Source: Parvibaculum sedimenti
GTDB taxonomy: Bacteria; Pseudomonadota; Alphaproteobacteria; Parvibaculales; Parvibaculaceae
Length of the DNA: 64,000 nt
Assembly: GCF_009184905.1 (NCBI RefSeq)
Contig: NZ_WESC01000010.1
Location: 62,001-126,000, forward strand
Reading direction: 5' to 3'
Below are positions 9,683 to 16,773 of the stretch, in pieces. Within the stretch, counting starts at the first letter, position 1; the number at the start of each line of letters is the position of its first letter. The notes below the pieces were generated by a model. The model ran no database searches. It worked only from the letters and a program-made list of their open reading frames with translations, and had not been told where the DNA came from. The position numbers and the translations under genes are program-made.

Positions 9683-11032
9683 TCAGACCGCTTTTGAATG
9701 ACGCGCTTCGCCCGCCATGAGATAGCGGTCGAAGACGGCGCAGGCGGCGCGGACGAGCGGCTTACCCTCTTCCGTGACGACAAGGCGATGTCCTTCGCGT
9801 CTGACGATGCCATCGGCTTCGAGGCCGGCCATCGCTTCGAGCTCCGGCTCGAAGCTCGCACCGGTCTTGCCATAAAGGGCAGCGATGTGGTCGAGATCGA
9901 CGCCCATGTCGCACATCAGCCGCTCGATAATCGCGCGGCGAAGTTCATCGTCCGCGTCGATGGCGATGCCGCGCGTGATCGGCAGCTTTCCCGCATGCAC
10001 CATCTCCCTGTAGCGGTCGATGGCGATTTCATTCGCAACATAGCCCTGCGGCAAAGAGCCAATGGCCGACGCGCCGAAGCCGATCAGCGCGGGCGCGCTG
10101 TCGGTCGTGTAGCCCTGAAAATTGCGATGCAGTTCGCCCTTCTTCTGCGCGAGCGTGAGCTCATCGTCAGGCAGGGCGAAATGATCGAGGCCGATGGCGA
10201 CGTAGCCTAGCTCCTGAAGCCGCGCGGACGCCGCCTCATATTGCCGCCAGCGTTCCGCCATGCCGGGCAAAGCCTCTTCGGGGATGAGCTTCTGATGCGT
10301 CTTCATCCATGGCACATGCGCGTAGCCGAAAAGCGCGATGCGCGCGGGGCGCAGCGACGCGCCGCGTTCCACCGTCTCGACCACGCTTTCAACCGTCTGA
10401 TGCGGGAGCCCGTAGCAGAGGTCCATGTTGATCGCATCGACGCCATGCTTGCGCAGCCAGAGGATGACGCGCTCCGTTACCTCGAAGGGCTGAATGCGGT
10501 TGATCGCCTTCTGCACGACGGGGTTGAAGTCCTGCACGCCGATGGAGGCGCGCGTGACACCCGCCCTCGCCATGGCGATCACATAGTTCTCGTCAGCCGT
10601 ACGCGGGTCGAGCTCGACGGCAATCTCGGCACCCGGCAGCATGTCGAAATTCGCGCGCAGCTTCTCGACCATGCGGGTGAAGTCTTCCGGTTTCAGAACC
10701 GTCGGGCTGCCGCCGCCGAAATGGATGTGTCGGAACGCCATTCGGGCGGGGAGTTTCGAGGCGACGAGTTCGATTTCGGCAAGCAGCGCGTCGAGATAGC
10801 TCGCCACCGGCGCATAGCGCTTCGTCGCCTTGGTGTGGCAACCGCAGAACCAGCACATCTCCGCGCAATAGGCGACATGGAGATAGAGCGAGAGAGGCGT
10901 CGCGGGATCGAGTTCGCCGAGCCAGCGCTCATAGCGCGCGCCATCGACGCCGGGGCCGAAATGGGGCGCCGTCGGGTAGGAGGTGTAACGCGGCACCCGG
11001 AGGTCGTATCTTTCAATGAGATCGGCACGCAT
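9683..11032 (-). CDS. hemN: Oxygen-independent coproporphyrinogen III oxidase (radical SAM)
   Basis: Encodes 449 residues, full HemN length. It begins MRADLIERYDLRVPRYTSYPTA and has the radical-SAM cysteines in CAEMCWFCGC (C56, C60, C63, with the extra C65 found in true HemN), followed by the FGGGSPT glycine motif. It performs the HemF step without oxygen using SAM. A near-perfect FNR/FixK box lies 107 nt upstream of the start, consistent with induction at low oxygen. Confidence 0.97.
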   Translation of the reverse strand: MRADLIERYDLRVPRYTSYPTAPHFGPGVDGARYERWLGELDPATPLSLYLHVAYCAEMCWFCGCHTKATKRYAPVASYLDALLAEIELVASKLPARMAFRHIHFGGGSPTVLKPEDFTRMVEKLRANFDMLPGAEIAVELDPRTADENYVIAMARAGVTRASIGVQDFNPVVQKAINRIQPFEVTERVILWLRKHGVDAINMDLCYGLPHQTVESVVETVERGASLRPARIALFGYAHVPWMKTHQKLIPEEALPGMAERWRQYEAASARLQELGYVAIGLDHFALPDDELTLAQKKGELHRNFQGYTTDSAPALIGFGASAIGSLPQGYVANEIAIDRYREMVHAGKLPITRGIAIDADDELRRAIIERLMCDMGVDLDHIAALYGKTGASFEPELEAMAGLEADGIVRREGHRLVVTEEGKPLVRAACAVFDRYLMAGEARHSKAV

Positions 11033-11138
11033 GGCGGGACGCTATCCTGATTTACACGGCGGGCAATCGGTCGCTTTGTCGCGGCTGATCTTCCCGGAAG
11101 TCGATGCAGCAAACTCGCCTTCAGGCGGATTCGCGGCA

Positions 11139-11152
11139 TTGATCGGGGTCAA
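11139..11152 (-). promoter_or_regulatory. FNR/FixK-type operator upstream of hemN
   Basis: TTGATCGGGGTCAA matches the FNR consensus TTGAT-N4-ATCAA at all but one base and the FixK form TTGA-N6-TCAA exactly. Its centre is 113 nt from the hemN ATG; an activating site centred at -41.5 would give a start of transcription near 11104 and a leader of about 72 nt. hemN is a classic target of these regulators. Confidence 0.72.
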
Positions 11153-11203
11153 AATCGCGACTTCCGGCCCAATTCTGCCCTCTGCTCGGGGAAGCCTGCG
11201 ACA

Positions 11204-11217
11204 TTGCGTCAGATCAA
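11204..11217 (+). promoter_or_regulatory. Second FNR/FixK-type operator, upstream of a 36-residue ORF
   Basis: TTGCGTCAGATCAA fits the FixK2-type consensus TTG(A/C)-N6-(T/G)CAA exactly and the FNR form with two mismatches. Centred at 11210.5, it would place a class II start near 11252, about 22 nt before the ATG at 11274, an ideal geometry for the small downstream gene. It is too far from hemN to be its main site. Confidence 0.6.
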
Positions 11218-11273
11218 GGCGTGTAAGAACGACTCGCGCTCTATTGTCCCCGACTCCAGCAAGGGAGAGCACC

Positions 11274-11384
11274 ATGCTCGTTCAAATCGATTCCAATCCG
11301 CGCCTCGCCGCGATCTGGCATTTCGGTGAGGTGATGTGCGTTCCCGTGGCCGTGCTGCTGACGGTGACGGCGTTTATGTTCTAA
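11274..11384 (+). CDS. Small single-span membrane protein, 36 residues, probably oxygen-regulated
   Basis: ATG preceded by a GGGAGAG ribosome site gives MLVQIDSNPRLAAIWHFGEV followed by a strongly hydrophobic run (about residues 19-36, MCVPVAVLLTVTAFMF) up to the stop. It therefore looks like a one-helix inner-membrane peptide. I do not recognise a family. It sits at the expected distance from an FNR/FixK box and divergent from hemN, so a role in low-oxygen respiration (for example an oxidase accessory subunit, as CydX and CcoQ are) is possible but purely inferred. A hairpin 70 nt beyond may end the transcript. Confidence 0.6.
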   Translation: MLVQIDSNPRLAAIWHFGEVMCVPVAVLLTVTAFMF

Positions 11385-11452
11385 GGTGCTTGTTGCCGAA
11401 GTCCCAGGTCGCGCCGGTTTGATATCGCCCCACAAACTGCAATGAGCGGCAA

Positions 11453-11482
11453 AGCCGGCTTTCCCATTCGGAAAAGCCGGCT
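11453..11482. terminator. Hairpin between convergent genes, possible bidirectional terminator
   Basis: AGCCGGCTTTCC at 11453-11464 pairs with 11470-11482 with one bulged A and a 5-nt loop. It lies between the 36-residue gene (plus) and the lipoprotein gene (minus), which face each other. The following plus-strand sequence is only moderately T-rich (CTGTTATTCT), so termination strength is uncertain. Confidence 0.5.
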
Positions 11483-11491
11483 CTGTTATTC

Positions 11492-12040
11492 TCATTTGCT
11501 GACAAGGTTTGAAAATTCCGGGTTCGTGACCGCGTTCTTGATGAGACCCTGTACCGCCGGTGTAAGAGCCTGTGCGGTTTGGGTGCAGGCAGTTGCAGCG
11601 TCGAATCCGCTGGGAAACTCATACCTGCTCTGCGCCGAGAGAGATGCGCCCGTCTTCGGATTCTTGAGCGTTGCCGCTAAGTCCCACCAACCGTTGGTCA
11701 GGCCGGAAGTCGACGAAAATTCAGCGTGATCCAAGCGGGCGTCAAGGGCCACGTTTGTGCCATAGACATCCGCAAACTTGAGCTCATCGTTGAATGAATC
11801 CTGCACGAATTGCGCAATGCTGCGCTTGTTGGATGCCTCAATAGGCCCCATCAACCGGCAGTTCGCACTGAAATTACTTGCATCGACCATGTTTGAGACA
11901 TTGACTCTGGCGCCAGCCAGCTTGCGCAACGCAACATTGTTGTCGGCGTTTACAGCATAGGTTGACGGTGTCATCGTCGAACAGCCAGCAAGAACAAAAC
12001 ACGTAGCAACGATACTCACTACAGAGAGAAGTTTTTTCAT
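11492..12040 (-). CDS. Putative lipoprotein of unknown function
   Basis: Encodes 182 residues. A lipoprotein signal is clear: MKKLLSVVSIVATCF followed by the lipobox VLAGC (cysteine at residue 20). The mature part has no motif I know; two cysteines (in ANCRLMG and ATACTQT) may pair. The ATG at 12040 is preceded by a run of six Gs serving as ribosome site; the 30-codon upstream extension is not credible because it would bury the signal. Its codon usage looks somewhat less GC-biased than neighbours by eye. Stands alone, 94 nt beyond the end of the CCA gene. Confidence 0.8.
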   Translation of the reverse strand: MKKLLSVVSIVATCFVLAGCSTMTPSTYAVNADNNVALRKLAGARVNVSNMVDASNFSANCRLMGPIEASNKRSIAQFVQDSFNDELKFADVYGTNVALDARLDHAEFSSTSGLTNGWWDLAATLKNPKTGASLSAQSRYEFPSGFDAATACTQTAQALTPAVQGLIKNAVTNPEFSNLVSK

Positions 12041-12134
12041 ATTGCCCCCCAAAGGTTGAAAATCAGCCCACGGGACAATTATCACAACTCTCATCACTGA
12101 AGAAACCGTCAGCTCAGGAACTGCTGGCACAAAC

Positions 12135-13385
12135 TCAGTAAATCGTCGCCTGCACCACGGCCTTCAGCCGTTCTATGATCGAGAACTCGTCGTCGGTGAA
12201 ATCGGCGTCGATCCACCACTCCTCGACCTCGCGCCAGACGCGGCCGATTTCCGGCCCTTCGGGTACACCTGCCGCCTTGATCATCGCGCCCGTCAGCGGG
12301 AATTCCGGCTTCGTCCAGCTATCGGCCATGGCGAGCAGCGCGCGCCACTGGAAGGCGTTGTGTCCTTTGCGATCATTTGCCCAGCCGAGCATGACACGGT
12401 CTTTGAAGAGTTCCGACCCCATCAGATAGAGCGCGCGATGGAGTTCGCGCATGGAGAGATAGGAAACGATCTTCGTCTTGTCGTTGAGCGCTTTTGAAAC
12501 GCGATCGCGATCCTTGTTCGACAGACGCAAACGCTCGGCCAGCACCGCAACGCCCGTCTCGTCGAGATCGAGCATGGAGGCAAGGCGCAGGATCGGCGTC
12601 ACCGTGAAGAGCTGGTTCGCCTCGATGTCGACGAGCTTTTCGAAGCGGTCGAGGCGCGAGGCTTCCGGCAGCACGACGGAGAGAATGCCCGCCGCCGCCA
12701 TCTGGCGGAAAGCTGCGCCCGCATTGTCGGCCGCCGCCGTCTTCAGAAGTTCGTCGCGCACGCGCTCGCCGGAAAGCTGGCGCAACCCCTCGCGCAGATC
12801 GGCGCACGCCTTGAGTCCTGTGCTGTCGGGTTCGCCTACGCCATACCAGGCATGAATGCGGAAGAAGCGCAGGATACGCAGATAATCCTCACGGATACGC
12901 GCATCCGCGTCACCGATGAAGCGCACGCGACGCGCCTTGAGGTCCGCGCGGCCCTGCCCCAGCGGATCGTGAACCGTGCCGTCGGCATCGGCATAGAGCG
13001 CGTTCATCGTGAAGTCACGACGCTCGGCATCGGCCTGCCAATCCTCGGTGAAGGCGACGTCCGCATGGCGGCCATGCGACTTCACATCGACGCGCAGCGT
13101 GGTGATCTCGAAATGCCGCGTCGGCGTCACCGCGGTCACCGTGCCATGGGCGATGCCGGTCGGCACAACCTTGATGCCTTTCGCGGTGAGCAGCACGCTG
13201 GCGCGCTCCGGCGTTTCATTGGTGGCAATGTCGATGTCGAGAACCGGCTCGCCCAACAGCGCGTTGCGAACGCAGCCGCCGACGAAGCGTGCCGTACCGC
13301 CATCCGACGCCAATGTCTCCATGACGGCGCGCGTGTCCGCTTCATTCAGCCAGCTGGCGCGGGCAAGCTCCTTCTCGGCACTCAT
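12135..13385 (-). CDS. CCA tRNA nucleotidyltransferase / poly(A) polymerase family protein
   Basis: Encodes 416 residues of the class II nucleotidyltransferase family. The catalytic head has FVGGCVRNALLG (34-45) and the metal acids D50 and D52 in LDIDIATN, then AERRDFTMNAL and the RNA-binding IREDYLRILRFFRI. The short alphaproteobacterial form adds CCA ends to tRNA; a poly(A) role cannot be excluded from sequence alone. The ATG at 13385 gives MSAEKELARASW with GAGGGGA nearby; a TTG five codons earlier is less likely. Follows the NUDIX gene by 18 nt. Confidence 0.9.
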   Translation of the reverse strand: MSAEKELARASWLNEADTRAVMETLASDGGTARFVGGCVRNALLGEPVLDIDIATNETPERASVLLTAKGIKVVPTGIAHGTVTAVTPTRHFEITTLRVDVKSHGRHADVAFTEDWQADAERRDFTMNALYADADGTVHDPLGQGRADLKARRVRFIGDADARIREDYLRILRFFRIHAWYGVGEPDSTGLKACADLREGLRQLSGERVRDELLKTAAADNAGAAFRQMAAAGILSVVLPEASRLDRFEKLVDIEANQLFTVTPILRLASMLDLDETGVAVLAERLRLSNKDRDRVSKALNDKTKIVSYLSMRELHRALYLMGSELFKDRVMLGWANDRKGHNAFQWRALLAMADSWTKPEFPLTGAMIKAAGVPEGPEIGRVWREVEEWWIDADFTDDEFSIIERLKAVVQATIY

Positions 13386-13403
13386 GGCGTATCCCCTCAA
13401 CTC

Positions 13404-14072
13404 TTATTCGCCGGCGAAAATCCGGTCGTACATGTTCTTCAGCATTCCAGCGGTCGCGCCCCATATGTAATGGCCATTATAAGGCATGGCGTAATATTCG
13501 CGCTTCTTTCCCCGCCATGTGGCGCTGTGCCGTTCGTGATTCTCCGGGTTCATCAGAAACGAGAGCGGCACCTCGAAGACTTCCGCCACCTCGGCGTCCT
13601 GCACGGTCAGCGTGAAGCCGGGCCGGACGAATCCGACCACCGGCAGGATGCGGAAGCCGGTGCCCGTCTCATAGCTGTCGAGAAAACCGGCCACCTCGAC
13701 GAATGAGGATTTGAGCCCCACTTCCTCATCCGCCTCGCGCAACGCCGCCTCCCTGGGCGTTTCCCCCGGCTCGATCTTGCCGCCGGGAAAGGCCACCTGA
13801 CCGGCGTGATTGCCCAGATTGTCGGATCGCCGCGTCAGCAGCACAGTCGGCCCGTTTGCATGCTCCACGATGGGCACGAGCACGGCGGCGGCACGAAGCG
13901 TGATGACAGGCGTGTCGTCGTCATCGTCCGGGTTCATGTCATGGTCGCCACGCAGACGCCCATTCGCCGCCAGCGTCATGCGCGGCGCAAGCAGGGTTTC
14001 GAGCGTCGGCGACATCCGGTCCACCCGGGCAATAATGCGGTCGCGGTAATGGTCCATGACGGGCAGCTTCAA
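13404..14072 (-). CDS. NUDIX hydrolase, CoA pyrophosphatase type (NudL-like)
   Basis: Encodes 222 residues. The NUDIX box runs from about 96 to 119 (GGKIEPGE...READEEVGL). Just before it is the NuCoA signature [21 protein letters not shown] pattern at about 78-97 (quoted in part: LLTRRS and QVAFPGG), which marks CoA/acyl-CoA pyrophosphatases. It probably hydrolyses CoA or oxidised CoA to 4'-phosphopantetheine and 3',5'-ADP. Start overlaps the DUF1285 stop (14069-14072), so the two are co-translated. Confidence 0.88.
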   Translation of the reverse strand: MKLPVMDHYRDRIIARVDRMSPTLETLLAPRMTLAANGRLRGDHDMNPDDDDDTPVITLRAAAVLVPIVEHANGPTVLLTRRSDNLGNHAGQVAFPGGKIEPGETPREAALREADEEVGLKSSFVEVAGFLDSYETGTGFRILPVVGFVRPGFTLTVQDAEVAEVFEVPLSFLMNPENHERHSATWRGKKREYYAMPYNGHYIWGATAGMLKNMYDRIFAGE

Positions 14073-14683
14073 AAAGCCATCTCCTCTACCGGCATGAAGG
14101 GAAAGAAGACGCCGCCCGACCAGATGCCGAACCAGCGCTTGCCCTCATGCTCCTCTTCCGTCCCAAGCTCCACGAGATCGTAGAAGACCGCGCGGTTGAT
14201 CAGCGCTTCGAGCCTTGCCCTTACGTGCACGTAAGGGGCGGGTTCGCCCGTTTCCGTGTCGACCACGAATCGAATCGGATGTTCCGCCCCCGCCACCGTC
14301 ACATCGCCCACATTGGTGGTGAAGGTCAGTGTCTGGTCGCGGGCCGTCCCCTCCCCCGACATGGCAACGGCGAGGAAAGGCGCGTCATCGACCTTGATGC
14401 CGACCTTCTCGACGGGAGTGACAAGATAATATTTTCCGTCCTCGTCATGGCGCAGGATGGTCGAGAAGAGGCGGACCAGTCTTTCGCGGCCGATGGGTGT
14501 CCCCATGTAGAACCAGGTGCCGTCGCGGGCGATTCGCATGTCGATATCGCCACAAAACTCCGGATTCCAGAGGTGAACGGGCGGTAGGCCGCGCGCCTTC
14601 TTCCCCTCCGACTCGGCGGCGGCTAGCAGCCCTGACGGAGCGGCGGTGCGCTCCCTGGCCCCTTTATCTTCCGGCGAACCCAT
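14069..14683 (-). CDS. DUF1285 family protein
   Basis: Encodes 204 residues. The central block, about 40-190 ([38 protein letters not shown]), is characteristic of DUF1285, a proteobacterial family of unknown biochemical role. No signal peptide or membrane segment. I chose the ATG at 14683 over the adjacent TTG. It is the first gene of a three-gene minus-strand unit with the NUDIX and CCA genes, and is divergent from the MoxR operon 136 nt away. Confidence 0.88.
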   Translation of the reverse strand: MGSPEDKGARERTAAPSGLLAAAESEGKKARGLPPVHLWNPEFCGDIDMRIARDGTWFYMGTPIGRERLVRLFSTILRHDEDGKYYLVTPVEKVGIKVDDAPFLAVAMSGEGTARDQTLTFTTNVGDVTVAGAEHPIRFVVDTETGEPAPYVHVRARLEALINRAVFYDLVELGTEEEHEGKRWFGIWSGGVFFPFMPVEEMAF

Positions 14684-14819
14684 CAAACAACTATCCCTGA
14701 TGCCAAACTGATCAATCCGGCCATAATATCGTCACGAAACCCACCGCGAATGGTCGGGCTAATGCGGCTTCCGCCCCTTTCACTTCTGAATGGGACCGGC
14801 TCACTCTATACTTAGGTCA

Positions 14820-15815
14820 ATGCAGACACTCAGTGAAGCGGACGGCAGCGCCGTCCAGGAAATCGAAGCCGCCGGCGTCAAGATCGCGGCGGCCCGCGCG
14901 GCCATTGCCGAAGTCATCTACGGCCAGGAACAGGTCATAGACCAAACGCTGGTGACGGTGCTGGCAGGCGGCCACGCGCTGCTTGTCGGTGTGCCGGGCC
15001 TCGCCAAAACCCTGCTGGTCCATACCATGGGCGTGGTTCTGGGGCTCGACGACAAGCGCGTCCAGTTCACGCCGGACCTCATGCCCGCCGATATTCTGGG
15101 TTCCGAGGTGCTGGAAGAGACGGAACGCGGCCATCGCAGCTTCCGCTTCATCAAGGGCCCGGTCTTCTGCCAGCTCCTGATGGCGGACGAAATCAACCGC
15201 GCCTCCCCACGCACCCAGTCCGCGCTCCTGCAGGCCATGCAGGAAAAGCAGGTGACGGTGGCGGGTGTCCGTTACGAACTCCCCTCGCCCTTCCATGTGC
15301 TGGCGACGCAGAACCCGCTGGAGCAGGAAGGCACCTATCCGCTCCCCGAAGCGCAGCTCGACCGCTTCCTCATGCAGATCGATGTGCTTTATCCCGACCT
15401 TGAAGCCGAACGGCGTATGCTGCTGGCGACGACGGGTCTTGAAGACGTGACCGTGCGCCCGGCCATGACGGTGGAAGATCTCCGCGCCGCGCAGCGCCTC
15501 GTGCGTCGAGTGCCCGTGGGGGAGAAGGTCGTCAACGCTATCCTCGAACTCGTTCGCGCGGCGCGGCCCGAGGAAGGCGCGTCGGAGGAAGTCGAGCGCC
15601 ATGTCGCCTGGGGCCCCGGCCCCCGCGCGAGCCAGGCTCTGATGCTGGCCGTACGCGCCCGCGCCCTCATCGACGGGCGCTTCTCGCCCTCGATCGAGGA
15701 TGTGAAGGCGCTCGCTGCGCCGGTTCTCCGCCACCGCATGGCCCTCAACTTCTCGGCCCGCGCGGAAGGCGTCACCGTCAGCGGCGTGATCGACCGCCTC
15801 TGCCGCAACATCTGA
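14820..15815 (+). CDS. MoxR-family AAA+ ATPase
   Basis: Encodes 331 residues. Walker A is GVPGLAKT (57-64), Walker B LLMADEINR (119-127), followed by the sensor segment VLATQNPLEQEGTYPLPEAQLDRF typical of MoxR (quoted: ATQNPLEQEGTYPLPEAQ). These ATPases act as chaperones that mature or activate partner complexes, usually encoded by the next DUF58 and VWA genes. I chose the ATG at 14820; an ATG ten codons earlier has no better ribosome site. Leads a four-gene operon with 13, 6 and 3 nt spacings. Confidence 0.94.
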   Translation: MQTLSEADGSAVQEIEAAGVKIAAARAAIAEVIYGQEQVIDQTLVTVLAGGHALLVGVPGLAKTLLVHTMGVVLGLDDKRVQFTPDLMPADILGSEVLEETERGHRSFRFIKGPVFCQLLMADEINRASPRTQSALLQAMQEKQVTVAGVRYELPSPFHVLATQNPLEQEGTYPLPEAQLDRFLMQIDVLYPDLEAERRMLLATTGLEDVTVRPAMTVEDLRAAQRLVRRVPVGEKVVNAILELVRAARPEEGASEEVERHVAWGPGPRASQALMLAVRARALIDGRFSPSIEDVKALAAPVLRHRMALNFSARAEGVTVSGVIDRLCRNI

Positions 15816-15828
15816 GGGAACCACGCCC

Positions 15829-16767
15829 ATGCGGCTTCCCTTCCCGCTCGCGGCAAACCCGGCGGCGACCGCCCTGCGCGAACAGGCCGAGGCGCTGGCC
15901 GAAGCCTTTCCGCCGCTTGTCGCGGAAGCGGAGCATGTGGCAAGCACCGTGGCACAGGGCGTTCATGGACGCCGCCGCACCGGCATGGGCGAAAGCTTCT
16001 GGCAGTTCCGCCGTTTCCGCGAGGGTGACACCGCCGCCTCGGTGGACTGGCGCCATTCCGCGCGCTCGCGCCACCTCTTCGTGCGCGAGGCCGAATGGTC
16101 GGCGGCCGAAAGCGTCTGGATATGGCGCGATGCCTCGCCCTCCATGGATTATGCCTCCGACAATCAGGTGCCGACGAAGAAAGACCGCGCAACAGTCCTC
16201 GCGCTGGCGCTGACATCGCTCCTCATTCAGGGCGGCGAGAACGTCGCGCCGCTCGGCGGCGGCTTTGCCCCGACGACGGGCCGCACGGCGCAGCGGCGCA
16301 TGGCCCATGCGCTGATCGATAAGCCCGCCGATGGCGCGGCAGCATCGAGCCTTCCGCCCCTCGAGCACCTGCCGCGCTACGCGCAGGTGGTCCTCATCAG
16401 CGATTTTCTCTCGCCGGTCGAAGATATCGTCGCCAGCATCAAGGGCTATGCCGCGGAAGGCATTCGCGGGCACATGATCCAGATACTCGATCCGGCGGAA
16501 GAAGACCTGCCTTTCAATGGGCGAACCGAGTTCGAAGGAATCGAGGAAAATCTGCGGCTGATGACCGGCCGCGCCGAGCGGCTGCGCAAGGCCTATCACG
16601 CGCGGCTCAACCTTCACCGCGACCGCATCATCGAAGCTGCCCGGCGCGTCGACTTCACCTTCGCCACGCATCGCACCGACCGCGCGCCGCATACGGCGCT
16701 CCTCGCGCTCTACGTCGCTTTGTCCGGCGCAAAAGATGCCCGCAAGCCGCCGCGTCCGGGAGCCTGA
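15829..16767 (+). CDS. DUF58 domain protein
   Basis: Encodes 312 residues. The DUF58 core motif is at about 45-85 (RRTGMGESFWQFRRF then GDTAASVDWRHSARS). The domain is related to von Willebrand A folds and is nearly always paired with a MoxR ATPase. No membrane helix is obvious, so it is likely cytoplasmic or peripheral. The next gene follows after 6 nt. Confidence 0.92.
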   Translation: MRLPFPLAANPAATALREQAEALAEAFPPLVAEAEHVASTVAQGVHGRRRTGMGESFWQFRRFREGDTAASVDWRHSARSRHLFVREAEWSAAESVWIWRDASPSMDYASDNQVPTKKDRATVLALALTSLLIQGGENVAPLGGGFAPTTGRTAQRRMAHALIDKPADGAAASSLPPLEHLPRYAQVVLISDFLSPVEDIVASIKGYAAEGIRGHMIQILDPAEEDLPFNGRTEFEGIEENLRLMTGRAERLRKAYHARLNLHRDRIIEAARRVDFTFATHRTDRAPHTALLALYVALSGAKDARKPPRPGA

Positions 16768-16773
16768 GCCCTC

